Below, piece after piece: positions 35,821 to 50,234 of a stretch of 64,000 bases of DNA (its first letter is position 1; each line of letters begins with the position of its first letter). Position numbers and translations under genes: made by a program. The notes below the pieces were generated by a model, which had not been told where the DNA came from, made no database searches, and saw nothing but the letters and a program-made list of their open reading frames with translations. Source of the DNA: Motacilla alba alba (taxonomy: Eukaryota; Chordata; Aves; Passeriformes; Motacillidae); contig NC_052017.1 in the NCBI RefSeq assembly GCF_015832195.1, forward strand, positions 46,577,652-46,641,651, in the 5' to 3' direction.

Positions 35821-38800
35821 AGCCCTTCTGATGGCAAAGGCCAAATCTCCACTCCAAATGCCTTTGACCTGACCAAACCTTTTAGGCTGTATCTGAAAAT
35901 TACAGCCACGCGTACGTAGGTGTACCATGTAGAGCCAGACGACTCTGAACAGCTCAACTCTAGGAGCTGAATTCAGAAGAAATTATGACTTGCTGTAAAC
36001 AGGGCTTTGTGGGGTGTGCAGACAATTTTAATAATACCTGGAGCCACCAGACTCACCTACAATAACTGATTTCATTTGAAGAAATCTATACAAAAACTAT
36101 TTTGGTACAGCCCACAGTAAACAAGCTTTTGTTTTATCTTCCTCCTCCCCATGTTAATTGTGACAGATACAGCCTGACATCATTGTAATCTGGGAAACAG
36201 ATAGTTAGGAAAGGAATTGCAGCCACAGCAGCACCTAGCTTTCATCTGACTTCTTTCTGCTCTTTGATCTCTTAGCTGGCTAATTAAGAAGCTTGAATCA
36301 GCACCCTGCCAAAATAGGTTGTGCCTTTTTTCCATACCTGTGACCCTCAGAAAGAACAACCAGTGTACTCACATTCAGTGAAAGAGGCTTTGCTTATGAG
36401 TCTTTCAGCTCTGTTCATTTAGATGACCATATAAAAGTGTGCTGTGCTCTACTGTGGACCCTCCTCTTTCTGCATTTCCTATTCAAAGGTGAATTGAGGG
36501 GGAAAAAATACAAGCCTTGACATCACATTTTGCAAAGGAAGCAAATGTGCTCCTCCCTAAATCTAAATGAATGGCCTTTTAAGGTGACTGGTGAATTAAA
36601 TTCCTGTATGATGAAATCAACAGGCATGAGAAAGTTCTTATTTCCGAAAAAGAAAAATGTGGCAGGGGAGGAAAAAAAAAAAATCAGCCAGTATGTGATT
36701 GCAGGGCTGAGAGCTGAATAGGAGCTGTTTACACTAACTCAATAAAGATACTTTACTCAGCTTTGGTAGCAAGGCAGCTTCGCGGGCTGAAGGGAAATGG
36801 GGATATACATACTCTGAGCCTGCTAAGCCTCTCTAATGTAAGACATGTGCATTTCGCTGAAGTCCTGAAATACCTCACTTAGAAGAAAGATGATTGAAAC
36901 CCCAAGCCCATCTTTCTGTTTATCATATATTACATATTTCTGACATACTTTGAGCAGTACTGTATGCAACTAACACCAGTCTTTATATATATATGCCTGT
37001 AAGGTATGCAGCTAAAACTTAATTTCTGTGAAGACCTAAAATACCCTTAAGACAGAGTAAAAATAATCTCATTAGGGGAATGGGGCACGTCTGGACATTC
37101 TCAGGATAGAAGCTCTACCCAAGCACAGCCTGTCACTTTACCCTTGCAGGGGGAAATCACAGGGAACCAAACCACCATGAAATGCAAAAATTAAACAGTC
37201 TCCCTGCAGTCTTGAAAAAAAGAGCCAGAGACCTCCACGAAGGCCATAAATTTTGTAGAACTCAGGAGGTCACTAATGGTTAATTAACACTACTGACGCA
37301 CTTTTCTCTCATTTTCCACAGTGATATTGCAGAAATATGAGAACACAATGGACAGGAAAATCTAGCTCCAGTTTTTTACCTTTCCTTATACCTGCTGCCC
37401 CAATGTAACTCTAAAACTTGGGTCCTTCCTCCATGTCTTCCATTGTTGGGACTTCTCCTGTGGCTGCATTGTTGATAGAAATAATAGCTTGAGGGCAGGA
37501 GAGGTCCTTTAAGGTGCAGGTATTTTTATTATTATTCCATCATCCAGACTTGCATTAAGGAAGGTTAGACCAAACAGTGATAAAACATCATCGATGTCTT
37601 ATCTTAACTATTCTCAGTGTTGCTACAGGCAATGGTGCTACACCAGAGATAACTGAATGTTAGGGGAGGGTGGCTATTTTAGACAACCCTACGTGCGCAG
37701 GAAGGAAGGGAATGTGACACCTCGTTATGGATTTAATTTTAAGATAAATGAAGCAGAAAGCAATGATTTTCCTTTCTCGAATGCAATTCCTTCTCCTATC
37801 ACAGATTTACAGGTGGTAAATTAATTACTTGAGCAGTACAAATAAGGAAAGGAGAAGGAGCTGAATGATGGATTGAAAACCTTTGAGAGGCAAGTGACTT
37901 CTATCACAACAGGGAGGGGAACACTGCAGTCAAAGCTACTTTCTGTGTCATAATCTGGAGCTAACCCTGAACTGGATGTCTCAGCAGGGGGGGCGTGACA
38001 GCACTACACTCTTTTAACTTCTCCTGTCTTCTTTGCTCTCTGTCTACGAAAAGAATGAAATCCGAGTTTTGGACCCTACATATATCTTATCCATAGCAAC
38101 CACAACACTTCCCTCAGATTTGCTGAAATGCAAATCTTTAATTTAGATGAAAGAAGATGGATCTTCCCCCAATACTCTAATTCTGAGCTTGACTGAAATT
38201 TAGAGGTAAACATCTTTGTCAGTATCAGGGCTTCCTGATGTCCCTTCCCATCTTATAGCCTCCAGACTCTGGCTTAGCAACCCATGACCTTTGCTAGCAA
38301 TCAGTGGGAAAGCACTGAAGAAAAATTGCTGAGTGATGACTCACTCTACCAGCGCTTGGTTGCTCTATCATTTTCTAATGCTGCTGATGGGAAGATATTT
38401 TCTATTGTGAGAGGCTTGTTTTCCTGCTCCATAGGAACAATGATCCATAAGGATTTCCTGAGGAGTGACTTCTCCTTAGAGTAAGTCTTGTCTCTTAGCC
38501 TCTGGAAAACTAACTGAATTACCCATTACCCAGTAACTTATAACCTTCCTGCTCCCTCCTGTGTTTTGAACACCTACTTTAATGTAGATGACTCCTCACT
38601 GGACATGGGCACTGGGGAATAGGGAACTAAAGAAAAACACTCATAAATCGGCAGAGGAGGTGCAAACATGTAAGACCCACAAGAGGAATCAGGGGACCCA
38701 TGTGGAATACAGCATGGGGGATTGCACTTGGTGTTGAGCAACACAGTTCTGGCCATGCTGGAGTGTGAACTCCAGCTTGGAACAGCTGACTCTGATGAGG

Positions 38801-41800
38801 GTCATGGCAGCAGACTTCTTTCTTCTCTGATCAGAAATAGCACTTGGGGCTTCTTAAGAAAGCAAAGGCACAACAGCAGTCAAAGTTTATCTGCTTGGGC
38901 AGCAGTCCCAAAGCCACTACATTCTTCCCCTTTTATTTACAGCCTTCGGCGACGACTCCTCTCTGATGGCTGCAGACTGTAACGTTTCACTGCAAGCACA
39001 GCTGGCTGTTTGGGGTGGCTGACACGCAGAGCTGCACCTGCTAGAATAGATGCTAAGAAAAGAGATGTGTTCTGAGAGATACAAAGGCATTGTCTGACCC
39101 ATGACGGATTGCATGGGCAAAAGAGTTTGTTAAGACCATCCTGTGTGACTTCCTGCATTGACCATCCACTGGCTCCTGGTTGGGTGACAGAAAGCCTTTC
39201 AAGATGATACCAAACCTATAGAAATTACTCTGATTTGATGGTGAGTATTGGTAAATATGTGTGCGTGTGCCTTTAGATTGGAAGAGATGTCAGTCACACT
39301 GCATAGCTCACTATTGTCCCTTTTTCTACTCCCAGGAGGCTGGGAGAAGCAGCTGTACTGCAGAGATGCCAACCACCAGCAAAATACAGCAATTGTTTTA
39401 TGAGTTTAATGCTATTTATCTTCTAATTTATTTGGCAGAGATACATGTAATGCTCAATGAAAGCCAGTTTGCTGAGGAGAAGTCTTAAAAACACCGTTCC
39501 ATTTGCTAATGTATTTTTCTTATTAAATAGATTTTGTTTGTTTCAGAATATTTAAGCATCATTTAAAAAAAATAAACAAGCAAGTGAGGGTGGAGAGCTC
39601 AAGCTGGGAGAAGATGGGAGCAGACAATGGAAAGCACTCCAGCCAGGTCTCATCTTCTTGCTTCTAATTACTTGTCCTACCAAGGACAGGGCCCCCGCTG
39701 GCCTGGAAGCATTTGGTGCCTGCTCTGAAGGCTCACATGCTCAGGGGTGAATGGTCACTTTGTGTAACTGTGTCTGAAGGAGTTCACTCTGATCTGCATG
39801 TGAGAATATGAGAAAGTTGCTGGCTTGGTATTTGCCAGCACAGGTACTGCAATCTCCTCTGTCTTTACTGCAGGTATTTGTAAGGCGGGGACCGCACAGC
39901 GAGCACTGCCAGCCTCTGCACCAAGTGGAATTAATTGCAGGATAGAGGCCCACTGCAGAACAGATAAGAGAGGTCTAGAAAAATGATGGAGGCCAGACAG
40001 CATAAGATAAATGGTGGTGAGAAAGCCTGCATTAATAGCAGTAATGTAGCTGTGTTTCCTGAAATAAGAGCAAGAAATTCCCTAGTGTGGACACACTTCT
40101 TGTTGGCCAAAACATTCTGAATTCCTCAATAATCAGACAGGAAGTGGTAAAATCCATCAGACAAAATGAACAATATGTTATTTTTTCCAACATTAAAAAT
40201 ACATTTTAGGTCATAACTATTACAGAAAAAAAAATTTTGTATGGCAAATCAGATTTATTTTTTCTACCACACTTAATTTTTCAGTAATGTACAGCAAGTG
40301 GAAGTTCAGTAAACAAAGATGTGTTTTAGGAGCTTTGTTTCCATCCAGATCAGTACTTTACCTAATAGGTGCATTATTCAACAGTACTCACTGCTCTTTC
40401 AAAAATTTGCTCAAATAGAAATAGCTTCTTAGTCAAGTAACCAGAAAGAAAAGCAGAATTATAAATGCCAGGAGTTTTGTGCTTTGTGTAAACAGCTGGA
40501 GGTAGGTAATATCTGATTTATTTTTGTCACTTTGTGTGATTTTGTCTAGTTTGCACCACGACTGAAGTCAGTGTTGACTCTGTACCACAACAGGTCTACA
40601 GCCTTGTACCTACCTTGCCTTGGTTGGCTGTTCTGAGAGCCTCCTACCAAGATTTCCTGTTGCCTCCATTTTAGAGCAGTTCTGTCTTTTCTCCAATGAG
40701 TGGAAGTTAGTAAGATCCAGCAGATGCTGCTGCCTGAGTTCAGTCAGCAGAGTAACACTGTGATTCCTTCCAGCTTCTTTGCTTGTACATCAAGAGGAAG
40801 GAGGATGCTAACTTTATAACTTCTCCCCATTGTGCCCCAGAGGTTAGGCACCTTGCCATATACAGATGTTATCAAAAATGAAATCATTTTATAAATAAAC
40901 TGTGAAATAACAACGGACTACATAAATGTATGCTTTGGTTCAAGACCGATGTATTCCATTCTTCGAGAACATTCTCTAAATAAACTGAATGTTTTCATTT
41001 TATACTTTGTTATGATTTATCACATTGTGGTTTATTTAAGGCTTTCAATCTTCTCTCTTCCATTTGCTGAACTTTAGATATGGAATTAAAATACACTTGA
41101 CTGCACAGTCTTCCTTTATATTCAAAGAAGAAGCCATGTAGCTATCACAATGGATTAAGACATCCTACATTAAAACCCTGTCACTTTTGCAACTGCATTT
41201 ATGCAAGAAGACAACAGTAGCTAATGAGTCCATCTAAGACATTGAGTTGAATGGACAATTTTTTTTTCATAGCTGTGGTAATTATGAACACTCTGAAAAA
41301 GTCTGCTTTGCCAGTTGTAGCCCAAGAAAATTGAATACTGTTCTCTTGCAAAGAACGGTCTGCAAGTATTCAGCCATCTTATTCCATTACATGCCATTAC
41401 AAAAAAACAGTGATTTGTTTATTCATTGGAAGTTCATGCACATACACTACATCTTTTGACAGTCCATAAACATTGCTTTAGCCTGCTTTCTCTCAGAGGC
41501 ACAGGCTCAAGCTAAGAACCTTTCTAAAGGATTACTTCTCCATTTGTCCACGATGGACAGACCACAGCACTAATAGATGCATGACCCCCAAATCTGCATT
41601 CTTTCATACAGGTTCCAGCCAGCTGTGCTGTTTGGACTCAGGCACAACAGAGTTATGGGGTGATCCACCCATCTGCAGGGAAAGCTTTTCTTTTGGGGGA
41701 CGTTACCCAAAACATCAGGATCAAACATTCAAGTCTGTCCAAACCAATTCTTTCAAGAAGTAGGGGTTTCTAGGAAAACAATATTAATGGTGTTGAGGTA

Positions 41801-42417
41801 TCTTCACAATAAACTCTTTCTGATGAGAGAAAACCTATTGACTTCCATTTGGTATTTAGTTATGCCTTAAATAATTTATTTACTGTCTTGTAATGATTCA
41901 TATAACTATATGCTGCCAAGTGAATTCCATTACCATGGGGACATTTGCAGACATTTTAAATAGTTGAGATAAATACAATAAACTAGAAAAACCACCAAGA
42001 AATAAATGGATATAAAATGAGAGATCACTGGCTCACGAACTGGAATGAAATACACTACATTTTTGAACCAGCTAGCCAACTCAACAGTAACTGCAGAAGT
42101 TGCTCAATAATACACTACAGATAGAACAATACTGCATTCTTTCTGCAATAAAGCAGGCAAAACACTTTTTAAAGAAAGGTAATGTGGACAAACATCTGCT
42201 TCCTACACAACTGAACCCTCTTTCAATAACATTCAATTTTTCATCTAGGTATTTTAAGGAAATAAAGAACACACAGGAACTGGCATGTAAGTGTCAGTCC
42301 AATAGACTGTTTCCATCACAGTATCTTTGGTGAAAAGTGAGTAATATATGAAGACATTAATGGCCATTACAAATACTACTAAATTCATAAAACATGAAGT
42401 CATACATCTAAACATTT

Positions 42418-42462
42418 CTGGTCTGTCTATCTATCTATCTATCTGTCTGTCTGTCTGTCTTT
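42418..42462. repeat. compound tetranucleotide microsatellite (TCTA)n(TCTG)n
   Basis: Clean TCTA repeats (42426-42441) run into TCTG repeats (42442-42460). Compound tetranucleotide tracts of this kind are usually polymorphic. Confidence 0.95.
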
Positions 42463-42637
42463 CATTTAGTTTATTATATAACAGAGGCATTCCCATGCAC
42501 TCCATGAGCACAAGATTAACTACCAAAAAGTACTATCAATGTAAAACCAAACAGTATATGCTTCCCATATATTCGACCACAGTTTTTTTACCATGGTTTT
42601 TACAGAACTTTGGGCATTACACTGGACTGTTAAGGGG

Positions 42638-42658
42638 AAAAAAAAAAAAAAAAAAAAA
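42638..42658. repeat. poly-A run (A21)
   Basis: Uninterrupted run of 21 A after GGGG. I see no target-site duplication or retrogene upstream of it. Confidence 0.93.
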
Positions 42659-45600
42659 GCATTGGAAAAGAGTTTAGAAACATCCTGTGTAGGAAGAGTC
42701 CATGCTGCCAGTTTATCCAAGAAGGACACTTAATGAGCGCATGACCCAGAAGTTGTTTCAAAAAATGTATTTATGATATTATGTAAATAACCCCAACCCT
42801 TGTTTTTCCACACTTCCATGCAGATTATGTGTTTTGTATTAAAATTTACACACTGTAAGGAGTGTGTCTGAAGTCTGGCTCTGTACTCTGTAACAAGCAC
42901 ATAGTTTCTTCAAAAACTCTCTAACACTTTAACTTTCTGTTATTACAACAACACAAGAACTTTCCTTATCTGGAATACTAAGGATAAGTTTTGGGTTATG
43001 CTAATGGATCTACTTTGAAACAAGCTCTTGAAATATTCTTGGCTTATAAAGTGTATTCATCATCAAAAAGACCATTATCTCCCATTATGAATCCCAAATG
43101 TCTATGTAACTGATTCCTTCAGAACTGTGCTCTATTTCTAGTATTGCTCAGTCATCATAGAAAAATCATGAAGTATTTTTCTCCTTTTGAAAAAATAGAA
43201 GTTCAGAATGTTGCAATTCTGAATATAAACACAAAGAAGTAATCTGAATTAAGTTGCAGCATTTTCCTTGTTCTATGTTTGTAGGGTTTTTTCGACATTA
43301 TGCACCAATAATTTAACTAAGTGGATTGGACCATAATGTATTTTGAATATTTCTATAATGTTATATTCATATTTTATCAGTTTGTGGTTTTCTTACAAAA
43401 TATAGTTTTGAGATTTTTCTCTGTTAATAAGGAGCTTTGACTGTTCAAGACTGAATGACCGTTAAATTGCAAAATTCCTACTATCACCAATGGCAGTAGC
43501 ATTCAGTCAGACCTATGTGTAATCAGATGCCAACTGTCACACATGGTTTAGGTAAAAAATAAAAAAAGAGTTTGCTTTTTACTTACTGCTAAGTATTTCA
43601 TATCACCTTTTGTTGCAAAGGACAAGTGAGTAGCTCTACTGGATTAACTGGAGCTATATGCATAGGTGTGTTCAGCTTAATGACTGCCACTAAATAAACT
43701 ATCCGCAAAGCCCAAAAGACAGGGACAAATAAGTCATCCTCTGACAAAAGCAGGAGACAAAACCAAGCAGGGAACTATAAAAGCTTCTATTCATTGATTC
43801 TAGCCCAGGGGTTCAACAGCTGGGCTTAGGCTGGAACCTAGAGATCATATGCATAAGGAGTACCTGAAATTTGCAACTGAGTGTCTGAAAAATGACTTTC
43901 AGGAGGTTTTGTAGGGTTGATGCTCTGGTGCCGAGACACCAATAATTTTTTTCATAGAGAGCAGCTACTCAGAAAAACCAGGAAGGATGGTCTGACTACC
44001 TTGGGCAAATTACATGTGTTGGTGTGGTAGATTAGACAGGAGTGGTGGTGCAAGTCCTACGCTGTGTGAAATCCTTCACTCCTAAAGGTCGTGCCAAGCA
44101 ATAAATTTTGCTTAATCAATTCATTTAAGTGCCAGGTGCAGCCTCCAAGGCCAGATCTGGGAGGCAAGTCACGTGCTAAGTAAGCACAGTGGCACAAGGG
44201 TAAGTGCACTGGTGGACTCAGGACCTGCCTACCCATAGGGAGCAGAGTCCAGGCTGGGCCAACTTGGGGCACAAAGGGAGAGACTCGTCACTTCAGAATG
44301 AACTTGGAGAGGATTTCAGATTGTAGGCATGCAAGCAACTATAACAGAAGCTAGAGTCACATTTTTACAGGTAAAGGAAACAGAATGAAATGACAAAGTG
44401 ATTAAAATGCCAGTAAGTGGCACAATCTGCAACACTTGGCTTCAGCTGTTCAGCATTTCTACCCAAGGCCTTGATGTGCATACTGCTACCTCAAGTCTAG
44501 TGTCAAGTACTAGATGTACTGCTGCTTTAGTATGTGCAAAGACAAAGCCCAATTCAATGCTCCTGGGCTGATATAGATGTCCTTTAATCAAAAGGGGACA
44601 ACTGCAAAACACAAAGCCAGACTGCTGGGGCCACAGTGGTACAGGGTACATGGTACTTGTTTCCCATCACAACCTGCCATTCACTTTACTTTTAATAGAA
44701 ACAATGTCCTGATATGAGTAAAGAGAATAAAGAGCTGACTACTGTACATACAGAATTTATGTTTTAATTAATTCTGTAATATTTGATTTATTCTCTAACA
44801 TTTTCTTTCTGGAATTTAAAAAAAAAAAAAAAACAACCCACTGTCCAGTGTTTATGCAGGAAATTAATATTTAACTCATTAATTCATTTTAAGAAAAAAC
44901 ATTTTTCTTTGGGAAAGCATAACTCCTTTCCTGAAATTAAAAAAAAAAAGGCAATAAAATGTCACATTGCATTGCACATCTAAGTATTTCCCCCCCCAAT
45001 CTAATATGCAAAGTGTGACAGCAGTACCTTATTCTAGGCTAGGAAGCCCTTGCTAATGTAAATAGGCAGGGAGCCCAGCTGCCCGAAGGCCTGGCTCTCG
45101 CAGCAGTGGCAGCCTGAGCAGCTCTTTCGTGCCCTGCTCAGACACAGTGGCCCAGCAGCCCGCTCAGCTGCAGCACTGCTCATGAACGCTTACACAGCTG
45201 GCAATGGGGAAAGCCTCGCAAGGATCTATTGAGACCTGCCCAACCCCAGTGGGGTTTACTTATTAACAAATAATCAAACGGAGAACTGGAATTACAGGAC
45301 ACGTGGCACACACGATCGCCTTGCTCCTGGTCAGACCAGCAGTTGCTCCTACTGCCTGCAAGCGGAGGGGTGGAAGGGCAAGAGGGGCCTTTGCTCAAGG
45401 CTCCGATTCCCTGGAGTAGGAAATGTATTTTTCAATCTGTCAGCTCACCAGCTTGCATCTGTGACTCTTGTACAAACAATGCATTAGATGGTGCATTTTT
45501 CAAATAGCTTAACACTACTGGAAGCCTGCTATGTCTCCCAAGACACGAGTCTTTCACATGGATGAAAGAAACTGCCATGAAGGCTGTATCTCACCTCACT

Positions 45601-46094
45601 TAAGGAAGTAATAGTTGTTAGCGTGAGTGTGGGGCTAAGGGTTAGGCTGCCTTCCTGCTTCTACTGAGCTATATTCCCTGCTACACCACTAGAACTGCAC
45701 AAAGCAACCATTTTCTACCTTAAACAATAAGTGCATGTGTGTGCCTCTCACAAGGATCACATCATTGGGTTGTAGCCTATCAAAGCCTCTTTCTTAGGAT
45801 AATTGAAGTAATGGATGTATACCAGGACGATACAGTAAACACACTACAAAACAAGAGATGCTGTATTTTTCCTGTAGCAATTGTTCAATAGAAGGCTGTG
45901 TTCATAACTTTTACAGCATTCAATTGCTGCTGAATGTGGCTCTTTCCTATTGCTGCAGAGCACTTTTTAAAAAAAGCAAATGGGAAAACTTAAAAGGGGG
46001 GCAAGAGGTGAACATTTTATCTCGCTTTATTTGCATATCTGCAGAATAATCTTGTCGGTGGCAGCCAAAGACACCAGTCATGTTGCAGCAGTAA

Positions 46095-46516
46095 TGATAG
46101 GATAGGATAATAGAATGGCCTGGGTTAGAAGAGGCTTTTAAAGCTCATCTAGTTCTAAACTGCCTGCCATGAGCAGGGACATCTTCCACTAGACTGGGTT
46201 GCTCAGAACCCCATCCAGTCTGGCTTTGAACACATCCAGGGATGGGGCGGCCACAATTCCGCTGGGCAGCCTGTTCCAGTACTTCACCACTCTCACAGAC
46301 AATATTTTTTTTCCATACATCTAATCTCAACCTAGTTTCAGATTGAAGCCATTTCCCCATGCTCCAGTGAAAAGTCCATCTTCTTCCTTGTAGGCTCCTT
46401 TCAGGTACTGAAGGCTGCAATCAGGTCACCCTGAAGCCTTCTCTTCTCCAGGCTGAAAAAAACCAATTCTCTCAGCCTTTCCTTGTAGGAGAGGTGCTCC
46501 ATCCCTCTAGCTGGTT
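46095..46516 (-). mobile_element. CR1 LINE fragment, about 420 bp
   Basis: The reverse complement of a CR1 3' end starts at ATAGAATGGCCTGGGTTAGA, preceded by a short GATAG-type tail. It continues through CATCCAGGGATGGGGCGGCC and CCTGAAGCCTTCTCTTCTCC to AGGAGAGGTGCTCCATCCCT. It is 5'-truncated. The minus-strand open frame at 46145-46420 is CR1 3' region, not a host gene. Confidence 0.94.
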
Positions 46517-49429
46517 ACTGTGCTGCTTTTGAGTTAGCAAGGGTTGTTTCATGACAGCCCTCCTCCTCTGAGAACAGAAAAGTGCCATAAATACAGACCT
46601 GACTCTGGAAACATTTATTCAGGCAAATGACAATACTGACTTGGTATGTCACCAAAGGACAGGGTAGATGGACAAGACAGATGTGACACCTGATGCCTCA
46701 CATTACTGTTAGCATTTGTATTACTGCTGTTTCTTGTGCTAGAGAACAAAGCAAAATGGCAGCATTTACAAAGAGATCATCCAATGTAAGGGGCAACAGG
46801 TGTCCAAGAGGCAATACAGTACAAGGACAAGAGACACTTCTGGTCAACATGACAAGCAGGGGTCAAAGAGTTGTCAAGATGCTAGTAGGCATTATTACAA
46901 ATCTGAAATTTAAGGATGAGTTTGAAGGAGGATACTGTGCTCATTTTTCCCCATTGAGTATCCTCAGCCTCCTATCTTGCAAGAGTTAGACTGTAGACAG
47001 GAGCAGGAATTTGGGACTTCACCCCGTTGCTGTAAAAAAACTGTTGTTTCAGCAAGACATTGCTTGGTACACAAAGATCTGTCACACTTGCACAGCAGCT
47101 CCAAAGGATGCTGCATACTTTAGACTGACTGAGCAAGCATGATTCAGTCTGGAGATGCACCATGTGCCCTACAAACCCAGGAGGGATTGGAGTTGCCCTG
47201 CAGGAGCAAGTCAGCAGACTACAAGCGCAGTTATTCCACCACATCTCAAGCTGGAGCTAATGCTGTGTGCAAATTCACCTAGTGAGTCACATCTGCTTGC
47301 ATTAAAAGAAATACAAAAACAAAATAGTCTTCCTATGTCTCACTGGCAAGGAGAGACTGAAACTGGCTAGGCTGGTTGGGAACCAACCTGCAGGCAACCC
47401 TAGTTAGTAGATTTTCTAAATAAGGTGAGTGGTTTTTGTTTCTGTATCTGAGGACAAGAGGGACAGAGATGAGGGTTGAGTTACGGCAGGTAGCATCCCG
47501 CATTTATTTTGCAAATCTTTTTTATTAATTTCACAAAAAGCAGTCACAAAATTGTACCTTCCATATTTGAATCAAATAAATACAATCTACAGAATCCTGA
47601 AATTTACTTGTCAAGTTCAGTTTTTTAAAGTTCAATGACATATTTAATGAAGCCTTTGCTTTTGAAGAGGAGCAGCAGATCACCACAGGAATGGAAGAAG
47701 TTTGGCTTTATTATATTGTACACAGAAAACAGTATTTTTCAAACCTCAGGGACCCATTTGCATGTGCTTTATTTCTCAAAATGAACACAATTTTGCAGAA
47801 TCTCCTGAAGCCTGTGAATTGCTGTATGAAAAGAGACACCCCCCACACTGCTATTCACAACCCAGAAAAATGGGACATTAACCTCACATAAAACCCACTG
47901 GCTTGCATCTTGATTCCTCATTAACCCTGTGCCACTTTCGCAGTAGGTTTCAAAGGTGCAAGCTCAATTTTGTTTTTCCAACAATCAATACACAAAGTAA
48001 TGTTTTACTTAAAAGGGAATTCCCCAAAATCACGATTTCCTACTTGAAGATATCCCCATCAGTTACATGCTACTTTCTCAACATTACATATCTGAAAACC
48101 AAGATAAATATTTTTAAGCAATGTGAAGCCCTTACTACAAGGGAGAAAACAAGTATTATTCGTACTGTTTGTTTTCCCACAATGTCTTTTTATGGGAGAG
48201 CTGTGGGGACCATATTTTGCATTCAGTGAACAACTTCTGTGGTGTAAAATGTCTCTCTTTGTTATTCGAATAACCACAAAAGCAACGTAGCTCTATCTCA
48301 TTGCCATGGACATTACCACCTAAACCAACCAGAATGAAAAAAGGTTATTTCTTACCTCATCCATTGTGAAAGACATGGATTTATGAGATAACATTTGGCA
48401 GTCCTGTGACCAACGATAATAAAAATCTCTTTCCCTTGGGCACCCAAGAACCACAGTATATTGTAACATCTCCAGTTCTTAAAGAGTGCTGAACCACATT
48501 GCGAAGGGCTGCATACCTTTCTGAAAAGATTATGCATTTTCCTTGTTGTCAAAAGAAGTATTTGTTTATCAAACGCACAAAAAAAAAAAAAAAAAAAAAA
48601 AGAACTAGACAGGAAAGAATTGGATGGAACTCTGTGAGAAACAAAGGCAAACTTTGTGTCTTCATTGTTGCTCCTGCCTGGCTGGCTATGAGTGCCTACA
48701 GAAATACTGCATTATTGAAAATTTTCCTTTTGCTGCTGAAATGAAAATTGCTATTTTCATCCTCCCAGTACCTGGGCATGATGTTTAGATGTACTTTTAA
48801 TAACGACAGCAGCAAATTATCTAATAAACAGTAAATTAATGTATTTTTACCTTTTTGCTCACCACCTTTCCTGATTAGAGAAGTGCACTGTGCCTCATGT
48901 GAAAGAAAAGGCCAGGAACAGACCATACTTGAAAATCCCTGACACAAAAGAAAGTATGCTAAGTTTCAAATCACACATCATAAATACAGGTCTCCAGTAT
49001 TCCAGTTTGGGCATAAAATATCCCAGATTTTAAAAGGCTCTTGGAGCCTTTGGATAGATACCCGTCCAAATTGTAAAACACAAATTGAACGTTGAGAGCT
49101 CTATTGGAATAGGAAAGGCAAAAGGCACGTTTCTGCCTCTCTTGGAATCCATGTTTTCCCATGTCACTTCTGTACTGCAGTGGACGTTTCTCTCGGCTGG
49201 CAGCAGCTTTTCCGAGGAGCCAACGCAGGGTCTAAGGGACGTACTGGAAAGACCAGCCTAGGCAGCAGGGCTTGGCACTGGGATTCCCAGGGCACCCAAA
49301 CATCCCTTCGGCCCCCTAGAAAAATTTTACCTAGTGTTTGCCAACGGCTGCATTCAAATGGTTTGGTTGTGTTTTGGTTGGTGTTTTTTCACCGAGTCCT
49401 CATTCATTACGGGGGACTTGGGCACCCAA
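46517..49429. other. intergenic sequence upstream of SEPTIN7
   Basis: AT-rich sequence with no gene recognised. It contains an A23 run at 48579-48601. GC content rises towards 49.4 kb, where the SEPTIN7 CpG island begins. Confidence 0.78.
48579..48601. repeat. poly-A run (A23)
   Basis: Twenty-three consecutive A. This is the longest homopolymer I see in the window and is likely variable in length. Confidence 0.94.
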
Positions 49430-50234
49430 TCGTGACCATGTGGGGGAGCAACGACTCGAGCGCCGCAGCCCGAGGCTCCCCGGTGCCGAGCGCGGCTGAG
49501 GGCCTCGCTCGCTCTGCCCATCCCGGTGCCGCTCTCCCGCCGGCCTTTCCCTACGCCGCCTGTGTGGGCGGCCGCCCGCCCCGGGCCCCGCCAGGCGCGC
49601 ACGGAGCGGCGCCGCTCCGAGCACGGCCCCGGCGCAAGGCGGGGGCGGCGCGACCGCCTCGCCCCGCGCGTCAAGCGCGGCGGACATCTTTGGTCCGGGC
49701 AGGGCCGGCCCGCCCGCCGCGCGGCCTTGGCGCTCCCGCAGCGTGCGCCCGGTTCCAAAATGGCCTCCGAGCGGCCCCTCTGTTCTCCGGCGCGGCGCGG
49801 GAGGAAATAACAGCGTGACCGACCCCGGGCTGGGAGGGGCGGGGGAGAGACGTGGGGACAGCGCCGGGCGGAGGGGCTGAGCCGGAAGCCGCTGTGTGCT
49901 CCGAGAGGCGGGCGGGGAGCGTGTGAGGAGCTGGGCGGAGGCGGCGAGGGAGAAGGAGGAGGAGCAGGCAGAGGCGGCGGCGGGAGCGGAGCCGCTAAGT
50001 CCGTCCGGCCGCGGGAGCGCGTAGGCGCCGTGTGCGGAAGGGCCGCGGCCCCTCGGCGGAATCGGCGTAGGGGGCGTTGGAGAATCGCCGCCGGGTTGGC
50101 TGGCGGGAGGCGCTCGGGGAGGAGGGGGCGGCCCGCTCGGTGCCGCCGCGGCTGAGGGAGGCAGGGCGGGAGGACGAGCAGTCAGCCGGAGCCCAGCGTC
50201 AGCAGCGGCAGCCGCACCGCCGCCGGCCAGCGCC

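Larger units (their letters stand above)
30486..46094. other. intergenic sequence, about 15.6 kb
   Basis: No recognised gene. It contains an exon-like open segment at 31280-31399 (minus), a pyrimidine-rich patch at about 35040-35470, a G10 run at 34741-34750, a C16 run at 35805-35820, a TCTA/TCTG microsatellite at 42418-42462, an A21 run at 42638-42658, an A-rich run at about 44817-44833, and a GC-richer patch at about 45050-45390. None is tied to a known family. Confidence 0.75.

Noticed and set aside
49180..49818. 212-codon plus-strand open frame upstream of SEPTIN7
   Set aside because: It begins at GTG rather than ATG, shows no domain, and becomes Arg/Pro/Ala-rich once it enters the CpG island.
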